This document shows, in pieces, positions 9,726 to 23,084 of a stretch of 52,782 nt of DNA (positions are counted from its first letter, which is position 1; each line of letters opens with the position of its first letter). The notes below the pieces were generated by a model, which was not told the DNA's origin, ran no database searches, and saw only the letters and a program-made list of their open reading frames with translations. Origin of the DNA: Prochlorococcus sp. AG-363-P06 (GTDB taxonomy: Bacteria; Cyanobacteriota; Cyanobacteriia; PCC-6307; Cyanobiaceae); assembly GCA_003280025.1 (NCBI GenBank), contig QCGD01000011.1, positions 1 through 52,782 on the forward strand, in the 5' to 3' direction. The position numbers and the translations under genes are program-made.

Positions 9726-10336
9726 TCTATTTAAAATCCTTCTATTTACAGACTAGTTCGTTAAGTGAATATTGAACAAAAAAAAATTAATAAAAAAATT
9801 ATGTATTAATGGTTGCATAATTACGGTCAAATGGTTTAATATTTTCTTCTGGGCAAAAATATTTTTTTTTGCATTATTCAGGCAATTATCTTAAATATAG
9901 TTTTTGGTAAATGAATGAATATTTTGGAGATTTGATTTCGATCAGTATTTTCAGCCAGTAGAAGGGTTTTCCCTTCAAAATGAGTTATTCACTTGTTGTT
10001 TAACTCTGCACCTGGAAAATTTAAAACTTAGGAACTGATGCTTTTATTGCGTCAAGACTTTATCAGATTTTAGGTTTGATAATTTTGAGATGTATATGCA
10101 ATAAAGGTGTGAGGTCCCGTCAAGAATATATAAATTGTTTTCAATTGCTAACTTTTTAGTTTTTTGAAAACCAACGGATCTGAGATCTTGGAAAGTCACT
10201 TTGAAATATTTTTAATGTGCACTCAAAGTAATCCTTAATTATTTAAGGAGGCTGAACCTAAATAACTTAAGTCAATCTTATTTTTATTTGGAGAAGGCAA
10301 TTCATATTGAGTAGATTTTGTCTACAAAAGGATTTG
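9726..10336. other. Intergenic region and rRNA operon leader
   Basis: About 610 bases without a convincing gene between the divergent invertase and 16S genes. It must hold the rRNA promoter(s), but no unambiguous -35/-10 pair could be picked by eye in this AT-rich sequence. Two possible leader hairpins are visible: ACTTTGA at 10198-10204 with TCAAAGT at 10223-10229, and GTAGA/TCTAC just before 16S (about 10313-10327). These may be processing or antitermination elements, which is inference. Confidence 0.5.
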
Positions 10337-10337
10337 A

Positions 10338-11824
<1,487 letters not shown>

Positions 11825-11950
11825 CAGGGAGACAACAAAATGTTAAATATTAATTTTGTCACCTTAGGTCGATCGGTATCTCAGGTTCTTAAATTATTTT
11901 AAGAATTTCATTTCCTAAGTTTTTTCTAGGTCACACCCATTACTTTCCCT

Positions 11951-12024
<74 letters not shown>

Positions 12025-12036
12025 TATCTCTATGTT

Positions 12037-12109
12037 GGGGGTATAGCTCAGTTGGTAGAGCGCCTGCTTTGCAAGCAGGATGTCAGCGGTTCGAGTCCGC
12101 TTACCTCCA
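12037..12109 (+). tRNA. trnA: tRNA-Ala (UGC)
   Basis: A 73-nt cloverleaf 12 bases after tRNA-Ile. The acceptor stem GGGGGUA pairs with UACCUCC (one G-U). The D-arm is GCUCAGUUGGUAGAGC. The anticodon loop UUUGCAA gives UGC, and the T-loop is UUCGAGU. It is co-transcribed with the rRNAs. Confidence 0.97.
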
Positions 12110-12368
12110 CTGATTACCACCTCTCCCATGAAATATAAAGAAGGGAATAGTTATGAGTGTTATTTAGATCTGAACGAATCTAGCTTCCTAATAAATACAT
12201 TAAGATGCTGGACTCATTGAATTTTATTCATTGTTTTCAGAGAACCTTGACAACTGCATAGATTATTTTTAAAGACAATAAGCATCTTTAATGATGCAGA
12301 TTTATTATTTGTGCTAATGCATTAATAACAATTCTATTGAGCTGATGCTTCAATTTTTTGAAGTTATT

Positions 12369-15243
<2,875 letters not shown>

Positions 15244-15307
15244 AATAAACTCAATTTATTGTTTTTGATATTTATAATTTTCTATGCAGTTCTCAAGGTT
15301 CATACTA

Positions 15308-15425
15308 TCCTGGTGTTCATGGCGATGTGGAACCACTCCGATCCATCTCGAACTCGGTTGTGAAACGCATCAGCGGCGAAAATATTTAGGGGGTAGCCCC
15401 TTGAGAAAATAGCTCAATGCCAGGT
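15308..15425 (+). rRNA. rrf: 5S ribosomal RNA
   Basis: About 118 nt, beginning UCCUGGUGUUCAUGGCG and ending AUGCCAGG, whose termini pair (CCUGG with CCAGG). Internal CGAUCCAUCUCGAACUCGG is the conserved 5S block. It is the last gene of the rRNA operon, about 65 bases after 23S, and is followed at once by a hairpin terminator. Confidence 0.96.
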
Positions 15426-15435
15426 AAAAATATTT

Positions 15436-15470
15436 AAAAGGGCTTACTTTAAAAAGTAGGCCCTTTTTAT
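15436..15470. terminator. Bidirectional intrinsic terminator of rRNA operon and mutM
   Basis: Inverted repeat AAAAGGGCTTACTTT / AGTAGGCCCTTTTT with a short A-rich loop, flanked by A and T runs on both sides. On the plus strand it would end the rRNA transcript. On the minus strand it overlaps the last codons of mutM (stop at 15467-15469) and could end the psaE-mutM transcript. Confidence 0.85.
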
Positions 15471-16348
15471 TTCTGGCATGTTCTACACCAATGTGTACTT
15501 CTTCCAGCAATTTTCTTCCTTTCAATTAGATTTTTACATTTACGACATTCTTTGCCAGTTCTTCTGTATACATTAGTTTGTAAACCAAAACTCCCATTTT
15601 CCCCCTCTAAGTCTCTAAAGTCACTAAATGTAGTTCCACCTGAACCAATACTTTTTTTTAATACATCAATAATTGATGCTTTTAGCCTTATTAATTCATT
15701 CTTTTTTATTGTATTAGACGCTCTGAAAGGCGAAATACCCGCTGCATATAGACTTTCATCAGCATATATATTACCTATACCAGCAATGATTTTTTGATCT
15801 AATAAGATAGATTTAATAGGTCTTTTTCTTTTAGATATAATTGTGTTTAGATAATTTATATCAAACTTTTCAGAGAAAGGTTCAGGTCCTAAAGAACCTA
15901 ATCCTTTGATTATATTATTTGGAGATAATCCCTCTTTAATCCACCACATTTGGCCAAAACTTCTTAGATCAATGTATCTAAGTTCATTATTATTATTATT
16001 AAATATTCTTATTCTGGTATGTTTACAAGGCTTTGAAGAGTTTTTTGTAAACGTAAAATACCCAGTCATTCTTAAATGAATTATAAGATAGCCATTGCCT
16101 TTAGTACTTTCTTCACTAATAATTTTGACCTTATTATTTTTAAACTTTTTTAGTTGCGCTATTAAATATTTTCCTCTTCTATCCCATTTGTATAAAAGGG
16201 AACCCTGAAGACCTTCAATAAATTCTTGCGTATTAATTGGATAAGCTACTGTGGAATCTCTACAGACTTCAACAGTAGCTATTATAAAATTTTTAAGTTT
16301 TTGCTCTAAGCCTCTTCTAACAGTTTCGACTTCAGGTAGCTCAGGCAA
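15467..16348 (-). CDS. mutM: Formamidopyrimidine-DNA glycosylase (Fpg/MutM)
   Basis: A 293-residue base-excision repair enzyme that removes 8-oxoguanine and other oxidised purines and cleaves the AP site. The N-terminal [13 protein letters not shown] supplies the catalytic Pro2 and Glu3. The [10 protein letters not shown] lysine region, the H2TH block ([17 protein letters not shown]) and the C-terminal zinc finger C-x2-C-x16-C-x2-C (CRKC...CRTC) are all present. It lies 4 bases downstream of psaE, so the two are co-transcribed. Coupling photosystem and oxidative-damage repair genes is common in picocyanobacteria. Confidence 0.96.
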   Translation of the reverse strand: MPELPEVETVRRGLEQKLKNFIIATVEVCRDSTVAYPINTQEFIEGLQGSLLYKWDRRGKYLIAQLKKFKNNKVKIISEESTKGNGYLIIHLRMTGYFTFTKNSSKPCKHTRIRIFNNNNNELRYIDLRSFGQMWWIKEGLSPNNIIKGLGSLGPEPFSEKFDINYLNTIISKRKRPIKSILLDQKIIAGIGNIYADESLYAAGISPFRASNTIKKNELIRLKASIIDVLKKSIGSGGTTFSDFRDLEGENGSFGLQTNVYRRTGKECRKCKNLIERKKIAGRSTHWCRTCQK

Positions 16349-16352
16349 TTCT

Positions 16353-16562
16353 TTAAGCTTTTTCTAATTCACTTTCTGCAAAATTATTTGTATTTTGGCC
16401 ACCTTCAGTACCACTTATTCCTGCATAATTTACCTTATCAAATCTAACAACACAGTTATATTTAATACCTGATGTATCAACGGAAGCAACCTTACCAATT
16501 TCATTGTACCAGTATGACTCTGGTCTCTTTACTCGTACAAGATCTCCTCTTGAAATTGCCAT
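16353..16562 (-). CDS. psaE: Photosystem I reaction centre subunit IV
   Basis: A 69-residue stromal PSI subunit of SH3-like fold that helps dock ferredoxin and supports cyclic electron flow. It starts [20 protein letters not shown] and contains GKVASVD and YPVVVRF-like VVRFDKVNY, then [10 protein letters not shown]. The sequence is nearly unmistakable for PsaE. A short leader of about 70 bases separates it from the LysM gene upstream, so a promoter may lie in 16563-16633. Confidence 0.96.
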   Translation of the reverse strand: MAISRGDLVRVKRPESYWYNEIGKVASVDTSGIKYNCVVRFDKVNYAGISGTEGGQNTNNFAESELEKA

Positions 16563-16633
16563 TAATTTAAATTTAACTATATAGACAATAGCCTATAACT
16601 TATTGCCTCAGACAAATTATTCACACATATTAA

Positions 16634-17407
16634 TTAAAATTGTTTACAAATATCATTTATTAGAGCTTTTTCAAAATTTTCTTTGCCAAGCTTCCATCCT
16701 CTCCATTTTCTTCCGGAAATTCTAACATCTAATTCTTTTGTCTCACATCTGATAGAGATCATAAGTTTTTTATTACTTTGATTGAGAACATTTAAAACTT
16801 TTCTACCATTTATGCTCTCTAACTGTTTATTTTGAATAACTAATGGACCATATGTCTGATTTATATTTATCAATTCAATACTTTCTTTATTCTTAATTTT
16901 TGAAAATTTTTCTGGATTAATCCGATCTTTTTTTCTTATTATTAGTTTCTTGCCAACTTCTATTGAATCAGGATTTTTGAGGTTATTAATTTCTATCAAA
17001 TAATCCAACTTTAATTTATATATGTTAGAAATCTCTGTCAGATTTTCACCATTTTTAATAGTATGGTAAATAGTTCTCTTTTTATTGTTTAAATTTATTC
17101 CGTTTGTCAATTTCTGATTGGAAATAATGAGATTCTGACCAACATAGATATAATTTTCATCTTCCAAATCATTTAATTTGATAATTAAGTTTTTATCAAC
17201 TGAATATAATTTTGAGATACTCGAAATTGTTTCTCCCATTTGTACAATATGTATTTTATTGAGTTTAGAATTGTTATTAATCAATGACTCTTTTTTAATT
17301 TTAGTTTCGAGTTTTTTGTTCTTGTAATCAACTTTTTCTTCAGATTTTATTAATAGAGGATTCAAAAAATTAATAAAGAGGGTGATTAAAATAAATGTTA
17401 ATTTCAT
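16634..17407 (-). CDS. Secreted protein with two LysM domains
   Basis: A 257-residue protein. It has a hydrophobic signal sequence (LTFILITLFINFLNPLL). A first LysM follows at about residues 50-97 (HIVQMGETISSISKLYSV, then YVGQNLII), with a second at about 113-158 (YHTIKNGENLTEISNIYKL, then VGKKLIIRKK). LysM binds peptidoglycan, so the protein probably sits in the periplasm. The last about 85 residues (from LININQTYGPLVI to CKQF) are an unrecognised domain with RKWRGWKLG. No catalytic domain of a peptidase or hydrolase is recognisable. Confidence 0.82.
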   Translation of the reverse strand: MKLTFILITLFINFLNPLLIKSEEKVDYKNKKLETKIKKESLINNNSKLNKIHIVQMGETISSISKLYSVDKNLIIKLNDLEDENYIYVGQNLIISNQKLTNGINLNNKKRTIYHTIKNGENLTEISNIYKLKLDYLIEINNLKNPDSIEVGKKLIIRKKDRINPEKFSKIKNKESIELININQTYGPLVIQNKQLESINGRKVLNVLNQSNKKLMISIRCETKELDVRISGRKWRGWKLGKENFEKALINDICKQF

Positions 17408-17479
17408 TACTTTACCTATTTACTTAAAGATAAACTTTAAATCTAAAATCGGTAGACTATTGAAAAAAAAATTAAGTCT

Positions 17480-18871
17480 TTAAAATCCATAAATAAATTT
17501 TATAAATTTCATTATTTTTTCATAAGGAGGATACCTGAGATTTAAATCAAATAAAACACTTTTGAAGGTAATAGATTTTTGATTTGAAAAGTTGCGAAAT
17601 CCTTCTTCTCCATGAAACTTACCCATTCCACTTTGTCCTACTCCACCAAATGGCAAATTTGGTATAAGTACTGGCAACATTACATCATTAATGCATATAG
17701 TTCCTGAGCTTGTAACTTTTGAAATATGATCATGGATTTTTTTGTTACCCCCAAAAACATATATAGCTAATGGTTTTGATGCTTGATTAATTTTTTGTAA
17801 AGCTGATTCTTTATTATCTACTGCTATTACTGGAAGCAGAGAGCTAAATAACTCTTTTTCTAATAATTTTTTTTCTTCTAATTTAATTTGCAAAATTGTT
17901 GGAGATATTTTCATCTTTTTTTTGCTGTATAAACCTCCAAATGAAATTTTCTTTTGTTTTTTATATTTTTTAAGAATTTCTAAAGTCAAAGAAAATTGTT
18001 TTTTTTGTAATTTAGATAAGTTTTTTGAATTTATGGGGTTTTTACCATAAAAACTAATTATGCATTTTTGCAATTCTTCTATTAAATTCTTTTCAATTTC
18101 TTTTTCTACAAATATATGATTCGGAGCGACGCAGGATTGACCTGAATTAAAAAATTTACCCCACACAATTCTTTTCGCTGCCACTTCTAAATTTGCATTT
18201 TTTAAAACAATTACAGGATTAGTTCCACTTAGCTCAAGAGTTAATGGAGTTAAGTTTTTTGCAGCTAATTTCATAATACTTCTTCCTGTCTCAGTACTTC
18301 CTGTAAAAAATATGTGGTCAAAATTTTGTTCTATCAATTTTTTTGATTGTTTATAATCCCCTTCAATAGTTAATAGAATGTCTTTTTGAAAATATTTGGA
18401 AGTTAGATCTTTAATAAGTTTTGAAGTACAAGGACATTTTTCGGATGGCTTTATTAATGCGGTATTTCCTGCGGAAAATATATTTACTAAGGGTTTTAAT
18501 ATATATAACAATGGATAATTATATGGACCTAGGATTAACACGCAACCAAGAGGTTCGTAAATTACTTTTGAGGATGATGGGAATAGATAAAAAGGAGTAT
18601 TAACCTTTTTGGGTCGCATCCATAAATTGAGTTTTTTAATTATTAAGGCAATCTCTTCTTTGACTAAAAGAATTTCTGAAAGAGCTTCAATTTCTGATTT
18701 ACCAAGATCAGTAAAAAGACATTTTATTATCTCTTGTGTATGTTTATCTAACAGTTTAGAAACTAACTTGATCTGTTTGATTCTCCATTGAATATTTGCC
18801 GTTTTGCCAGTAAGAACCGTATTTTTTAAGTTGTCTATATTTTCTTTATATAATTTATCTGAAATATTCAT
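17480..18871 (-). CDS. Aldehyde dehydrogenase, class 3-like
   Basis: A 463-residue NAD(P)-dependent aldehyde dehydrogenase. Catalytic Cys247 is in FNSGQSCVAPN and the general base Glu213 in LTLELSGTNP, 34 residues apart as in the family. Other marks are GPYNYPLLYILKPL, the NAD-binding FFTGSTETGRSIM, and the C-terminal FGGVGQSGMGKFHGEEGF. The shortish length and the C-terminal tail with LRYPPYEKIMKFIKFIYGF resemble class 3 fatty-aldehyde dehydrogenases, whose tails associate with membranes. A role in oxidising long-chain aldehydes is inferred. Confidence 0.88.
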   Translation of the reverse strand: MNISDKLYKENIDNLKNTVLTGKTANIQWRIKQIKLVSKLLDKHTQEIIKCLFTDLGKSEIEALSEILLVKEEIALIIKKLNLWMRPKKVNTPFYLFPSSSKVIYEPLGCVLILGPYNYPLLYILKPLVNIFSAGNTALIKPSEKCPCTSKLIKDLTSKYFQKDILLTIEGDYKQSKKLIEQNFDHIFFTGSTETGRSIMKLAAKNLTPLTLELSGTNPVIVLKNANLEVAAKRIVWGKFFNSGQSCVAPNHIFVEKEIEKNLIEELQKCIISFYGKNPINSKNLSKLQKKQFSLTLEILKKYKKQKKISFGGLYSKKKMKISPTILQIKLEEKKLLEKELFSSLLPVIAVDNKESALQKINQASKPLAIYVFGGNKKIHDHISKVTSSGTICINDVMLPVLIPNLPFGGVGQSGMGKFHGEEGFRNFSNQKSITFKSVLFDLNLRYPPYEKIMKFIKFIYGF

Positions 18872-18996
18872 TTTTAATTTCTTTGCATACTAATCAATAT
18901 ATCAGAGGATAATTTTTAAATAACTAGAAGTTTTAGGACATAATAAAGGTTTATTGTATTATTTTTAATAATTAATTAGCTGATTTAAAATTTCCC

Positions 18997-19578
18997 TTGA
19001 AAATCATTTTTAAAGAAGGTCAATTTATTATTCCTGTTTTTGTATGTTTTGTATTATTTTTTATAATCAATATTCAAGGCTTATTTAATATTTCAGAACT
19101 ATCTTATTGGTCAGGTTTTATTATTAAGCAGCCATATAGAATAATAAGTTATTGTTTTGTTCATAAAGACTTTAATCATTTATTTTCTAATATCTTTGGA
19201 ATTATTGTAGTTAGATATTGCTTCCTAAATCTGAATCTAAAGAATAAGTTTCTGTTCTTTTATCTAACTATTTTGCTAGTAACTATTCAGACTTTCTTTT
19301 TATTCATCTTAGATAATTTCTTAATTTATAATTACAACCATCTACTAGTTGGCTTTAGCGGAGTTCTTTTTGGATCATATACATTTATATTAATGTCTTC
19401 TATTTTTGGGAAAAGAAATATTTTTAATATATTTATTGGCCTGGAAAAAAGTAAAGATATTAAAAAACTAATGATTCTTTTCTTGTCTTTAGGGATTGCC
19501 TATTCTGTGTTGCCAAATATAAGCCTATCAGGACATCTTGCAGGAATCCTAAGTGGATTTGTTATCTTTTTTTTATAA
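18997..19578 (+). CDS. Rhomboid family intramembrane serine protease
   Basis: A 193-residue polytopic membrane protein read from a TTG start at 18997. No upstream ATG gives a better start. The rhomboid signatures are complete: HKDFNHLFSNIFG (helix 2 HxxxN type), the nucleophile Ser121 in VGFSGVLFG, and His180 in SGHLAGILSG. The size fits a minimal six-helix rhomboid. The substrate is unknown. It is divergent from the aldehyde dehydrogenase gene, with about 125 AT-rich bases for promoters between them. Confidence 0.85.
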   Translation: MKIIFKEGQFIIPVFVCFVLFFIINIQGLFNISELSYWSGFIIKQPYRIISYCFVHKDFNHLFSNIFGIIVVRYCFLNLNLKNKFLFFYLTILLVTIQTFFLFILDNFLIYNYNHLLVGFSGVLFGSYTFILMSSIFGKRNIFNIFIGLEKSKDIKKLMILFLSLGIAYSVLPNISLSGHLAGILSGFVIFFL

Positions 19579-19662
19579 AGAAAAATTGAGCTTTCGGTGA
19601 ATGGACTAAACAAATTTCCATAAACTTTGAAAATTCTAATTTTTCCTAGTTAGTATATTTTT

Positions 19663-20553
19663 ATGAAGGATAAATTTTCAATTAGATTGATATCTAACGA
19701 TGAAATCTTAGAAGTTACTAATTGGGCAAGGTTAGAGGGATTTTCTCCAGGATTTGATGATGTGTCTATTTATAGAAATACCGATAAACAAGGAGTATGG
19801 GTTGCATGCCTAGATAATCAACCAATAGGTTGTATTGCCTGCATAAAATATAATTCCTCGTATGGTTTTATAGGTTTATTTATCGTAAAAAAAGAATTCC
19901 GAAATAATGGCTATGGGGTTAGATTATGGGAACATGCACTCGATTACTTAACAAATGTTGATTGTATTGGGTTAGAGGCTGCTCCAGATAGATTGAATGA
20001 TTACCAAAATTGGGGTTTCAAGAAATCCTCAATTACAAATAGATGGAAATCAAATGGCTTCCAAGATCTACCATTGAGTAATTTCTATACCGATCAATAT
20101 CATTCTTTTAAAGTTGTACCTGGGAGTCAACTAACCTCAGAAGCAGTCTTAATATATGATTCGCAGCGAGAACCTAGTCCTAGGCCTCATTTCCTAAATG
20201 ATTGGTTGAAAAATTTATACGGGAATGTGAGCGTGATTATCGATGCTAACGGTATGTGCCATGGGTTTGGGAGGATAAGACCTTGTGTGTTGAAGGATAA
20301 TAGCCGAGGTTGGAGAATAGGACCTCTTCTAGCGGATACCCCTCCACTTGCTGAGTTACTAATCAGGAAATTAGTTGGTAATTTAGATGCTCCAATTTTA
20401 TTGGATTGTTCTAATCTTAATCCTTATGCAAATTATCTTTTATCCAGTTTAGGTTTCAAGGAGATATCAAAAACTTATAGAATGTATAAAGGTCTTCAAC
20501 CTCCATGCCCAATGAATCAAGTATACGGACTCGCTTGCTTGGAACTGGGATGA
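19663..20553 (+). CDS. GNAT-family N-acetyltransferase with second GNAT-like domain
   Basis: A 296-residue protein. The N-terminal half is a GNAT domain (about residues 5-130) with GLFIVKKEFRNNGYGVRLW, whose RNNGYG is the acetyl-CoA pyrophosphate loop. The C-terminal half (about 150-290) resembles the second GNAT-like domain found in YitH-type proteins (GMCHGFGRIRPC, GWRIGPLLADTPPLAELLI, LGFKEISKTYRMYKG). The acceptor substrate is unknown. It is complete and stands alone on the plus strand. Confidence 0.83.
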   Translation: MKDKFSIRLISNDEILEVTNWARLEGFSPGFDDVSIYRNTDKQGVWVACLDNQPIGCIACIKYNSSYGFIGLFIVKKEFRNNGYGVRLWEHALDYLTNVDCIGLEAAPDRLNDYQNWGFKKSSITNRWKSNGFQDLPLSNFYTDQYHSFKVVPGSQLTSEAVLIYDSQREPSPRPHFLNDWLKNLYGNVSVIIDANGMCHGFGRIRPCVLKDNSRGWRIGPLLADTPPLAELLIRKLVGNLDAPILLDCSNLNPYANYLLSSLGFKEISKTYRMYKGLQPPCPMNQVYGLACLELG

Positions 20554-20631
20554 TTACCTCTAAAATTTTCAATTTATTCTCTTCTTATGATTTTCCTAGA
20601 TTTAGGAACTTTATTTTGTATATTAATGAGT

Positions 20632-20883
20632 TCAATCTTCAGAAGTTTTTAGAATTTTTTCTACGATATCGGCGTTGATTATGATGATTTCTCCGTTATC
20701 AATATTTGCTACTTGAAACAAGGTCCATGAATTGGGATTTCTTGCTCCTCCAATACAGTTAATAACATATCCAATCCAATAATCATTTTGCTTTTTTTTA
20801 GTATCTTGGTAATTTTCGTAATTTTTAATTACTACGTAATCACCAGGTCTAACTAAAAGAAACTCAGGACTTACCGAACGCAC
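20632..20883 (-). CDS. DUF3104-like small protein
   Basis: An 83-residue protein with LLVRPGDYVVIKNYE, then DYWIGYVINCIGGARNP, SWTLFQVANIDNG and a final helix. This looks like the small beta-rich DUF3104 family found mainly in Prochlorococcus and marine Synechococcus. Its function is unknown. The tryptophan-rich, SH3-like pattern might bind nucleic acid or a partner, which is speculation. The 5' side carries an imperfect direct repeat. Confidence 0.72.
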   Translation of the reverse strand: MRSVSPEFLLVRPGDYVVIKNYENYQDTKKKQNDYWIGYVINCIGGARNPNSWTLFQVANIDNGEIIIINADIVEKILKTSED

Positions 20884-21074
20884 AATGGATGAAAATGATA
20901 CTTATGTACTATAGACGAATTGCGGCGCTGTTTGGGTTGTTTTGCAAATTCGAGGCAAGTTAAACATAAAATAGAATCAAATTGCTTTAATTGCGGCATT
21001 ATTGGGTTAAATTTTAGCTTTGAGGGATGCTTATATAGAAAGAGATACTCCTGGGTAAAGTTTAAAAATTGTTT

Positions 21075-21209
21075 TTAAATTAAGTAAGCTTTTAGTTGAT
21101 CTAGAATTTCAGCACGGTTAGATAATAATTTTGTAAATACTAGATATAACAATCCTCCCATAGCAATTCTTCCGTTTATTTTCTCAAACTGCCTTAAATT
21201 GTTATTCAA
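21075..21209 (-). CDS. High-light-inducible (Hli)-like microprotein, 44 aa
   Basis: Read from TTG at 21209. The product has FEKINGRIAMGGLLYLVF (residues 8-25), which fits the Hli/LHC chlorophyll-binding helix motif with E, N, R, A-M-x-G in the right register, then KLLSNRAEILDQL. Hli proteins are thylakoid one-helix proteins that bind chlorophyll and protect under high light. The open frame continues upstream through a hydrophobic stretch (VINTFLFISH) without ATG, so the true start is unclear or the gene is decayed. Confidence 0.5.
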   Translation of the reverse strand: MNNNLRQFEKINGRIAMGGLLYLVFTKLLSNRAEILDQLKAYLI

Positions 21210-21337
21210 TTTTTTTTTTGCAACTACACTAAATTTAGGGTGTGATATAAATAAAAAAGTATTAATTACTGCTAAATAAAAAATTTAAATTTTAGAAATT
21301 ATAAGCTCAAAAATACATTTATTTATTCTTTGAGGAG

Positions 21338-21475
21338 TTAAAGCCAACCCTCTTTCATCTCAATATAAAGCCTCTCACTTTCAGCGCAGCTTTGCTTGTT
21401 CTCTGTATAGGATTGCTGCTGATGCTGCTGTTGTTGAGGTGTTGAACTGCTATTTGAATTTTGAACTTCGCTCAT
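21338..21475 (-). CDS. Small Gln/Ser-rich hypothetical protein, 45 aa
   Basis: ATG at 21475. The N-terminal half is Ser/Gln rich with a Q-run (TPQQQQHQQQ). The C-terminal half is amphipathic (CAESERLYIEMKEGWL) and ends Trp-Leu. No known domain and no membrane segment. It is plausible because it is preceded by an AT-rich spacer and has an amino-acid pattern unlike random AT-rich sequence, but it is too short to be certain. Confidence 0.5.
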   Translation of the reverse strand: MSEVQNSNSSSTPQQQQHQQQSYTENKQSCAESERLYIEMKEGWL

Positions 21476-21598
21476 GAGAACACTAAAACTTATTTGTGTT
21501 TATTCTCTCATATTCAAACCTTTTTTTGTCAACTTAAATTCTTAAATTTTATTTAAATTTTATGGATTATCTTCCTATGAATGAGTTTGTCAAAAAAT

Positions 21599-21700
21599 TT
21601 ATTTGGCCACTGTGGTTTTGGTGTATAGGAATTTGACTTCCCAATATACAATTGCTAGAAAAACAGCACTTGCAATAATAATTTCAGAGATAGCTAGCAT
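21599..21700 (-). CDS. One-helix membrane microprotein, 33 aa
   Basis: ATG at 21700. A single hydrophobic helix ISEIIIASAVFLAIVYW is followed by a basic tail VKFLYTKTTVAK, so the topology would be N-out with the tail in the cytoplasm. It resembles the many single-helix microproteins of picocyanobacteria. No name can be given. Confidence 0.45.
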   Translation of the reverse strand: MLAISEIIIASAVFLAIVYWEVKFLYTKTTVAK

Positions 21701-21851
21701 TTCGTATTTAAGGTACTATTTGAATTTTGGTATTAATTTACACAGAATGCAATAGGTACTAATTACATCCAGAATTTTTAAATAAATCTTACTTCACAAA
21801 ATAACGCTTGAATATAATATAAAATTTTAAATATAGATACTAACTTTACTC

Positions 21852-22286
21852 GTGGAGAACTCCTTAAATATATCCATACTTATACCTTTGCTGCCAATGG
21901 TAGCAGCTTTATCTATTTTTGTTTTATTGGCAAGTTTTAATAGAACAATAAACAGATTAACAAAGCCAGTTAGCGCAATTATTGCATTATCTTTATTCGG
22001 TTCTTGTCTTATAAGCTCTTTCTATTATTTCAAGAAAATTGAAGGCGAATTGTTCTTATCTAATTTTCTTAAATTATTCGAAGGCACAAATTTGGTAATG
22101 CATTTAAATTTGGTGAGTGAAAAATTAATAAGTTTTTTCGCATTAATAATGATAATTATAATTGGAGTATTATTTTACAATCTGCCAAGGAAAAAAGGTT
22201 ACGTTTTATTGATGGTAGGTCTTGGCTTAATCTCCGCCTCAGTAATGCTGTCAATATTGTTAATGGATTTTTCAGCTTTAGCTTAA
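21852..22286 (+). CDS. Membrane protein resembling the N-terminus of NDH-1 antiporter-like subunits
   Basis: A 144-residue protein read from GTG at 21852. It has four hydrophobic helices, with ISILIPLLPMVAALSIFVLL first and VLLMVGLGLISASVMLSILL last. The opening (LIPLLPMVAA) and the NLVSEKLISFFALIM stretch recall the first helices of NdhF/NdhD-type subunits. Full-length subunits exceed 450 residues, so this is either a truncated relative or a separate short protein. No catalytic residue can be assigned. Confidence 0.55.
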   Translation: MENSLNISILIPLLPMVAALSIFVLLASFNRTINRLTKPVSAIIALSLFGSCLISSFYYFKKIEGELFLSNFLKLFEGTNLVMHLNLVSEKLISFFALIMIIIIGVLFYNLPRKKGYVLLMVGLGLISASVMLSILLMDFSALA

Positions 22287-22432
22287 ATAGAAGTTAGTAT
22301 TGATAAAGATTTTTTCAGTTCTTGATGATGATTTAATTCATATTGGGTAATTTTTTTATCATCTGTTCGGTGATATTTTGTATATTTTGTGTAAGTAATA
22401 AATGCTTGTGCTGCTATTTTTTTTGTTGACAT
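22283..22432 (-). CDS. Small basic hypothetical protein, 49 aa
   Basis: Start chosen at ATG 22432 (MSTKKIAAQAFITYTKY). An upstream in-frame Met adds a hydrophobic, less typical N-terminus. It is rich in Lys, Thr and Tyr, with no membrane segment. It overlaps the end of the convergent NDH-like gene by 4 bases. Function unknown. Confidence 0.5.
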   Translation of the reverse strand: MSTKKIAAQAFITYTKYTKYHRTDDKKITQYELNHHQELKKSLSILTSI

Positions 22433-22678
22433 AATATTGATTTTTGAAAAGAAATAACAAAAAACCATGATCGATTAATAATCAATTCTAAGGCGTCTGG
22501 TAGAAAGTATTACTCGAGAATTTATCTTCTCATTTTTTCTCCATTTCTTTCAAATGTTCTGTTTATTTAATAGTCTGGGCAAAATGTTCTTTAATAAACA
22601 ATATTTATCTCATAAATCTTGCTTTAACATTGAAAAATTTTTTTTTCATGCATTAATTGGTATAGATAAAAATTTTAT

Positions 22679-22819
22679 ATGACATCAGCTGAAAAGATTG
22701 CAAATGCTAAAAAGAGGATTGATGAATTAGAGAGACTTATAAAATTTTGGAATCAGTCAGAAGAAGAGAGTTCTAAGATAATAAATTTCTCATGCAAAAT
22801 TGATAATAAAGTTGCTTAG
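22679..22819 (+). CDS. Small coiled-coil hypothetical protein, 46 aa
   Basis: ATG at 22679. The first about 30 residues form a charged amphipathic helix (AEKIANAKKRIDELERLIKFW) with heptad-like spacing, suited to a short coiled coil. A polar tail follows, ending CKIDNKVA. Unrecognised. Codon composition and the helix pattern make it more likely real than not. Confidence 0.5.
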   Translation: MTSAEKIANAKKRIDELERLIKFWNQSEEESSKIINFSCKIDNKVA

Positions 22820-22956
22820 ATATTGATGATTTAAGTTTGACAGCGTTGGTTAGGTTTTAACTATCTTAAATATTTATATTTTAATTTTTTTTAAATAGAG
22901 CAATTAAACCTATTCTACAAATGCTTGGAAAGAAATAATCTAAAAGAAAAACCTTT

Positions 22957-23070
22957 ATGAATACATATTCTAAAAAATATTTAGTTCCTATTAAATTTTT
23001 ACCATGGGTTTTTTGGGCATTTATTTCTCTATTAAGTTTATATTTGTATACTAAGGCATGGATTAGATGA
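22957..23070 (+). CDS. One-helix membrane microprotein, 37 aa
   Basis: ATG at 22957. Basic N-terminus (NTYSKKYLVPIKF) followed by one helix (WVFWAFISLLSLYLY) and the tail TKAWIR. It ends just before the convergent 102-residue gene. The positive-inside rule predicts the N-terminus in the cytoplasm. No family assigned. Confidence 0.45.
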   Translation: MNTYSKKYLVPIKFLPWVFWAFISLLSLYLYTKAWIR

Positions 23071-23084
23071 AATTTTTAGTGTTC

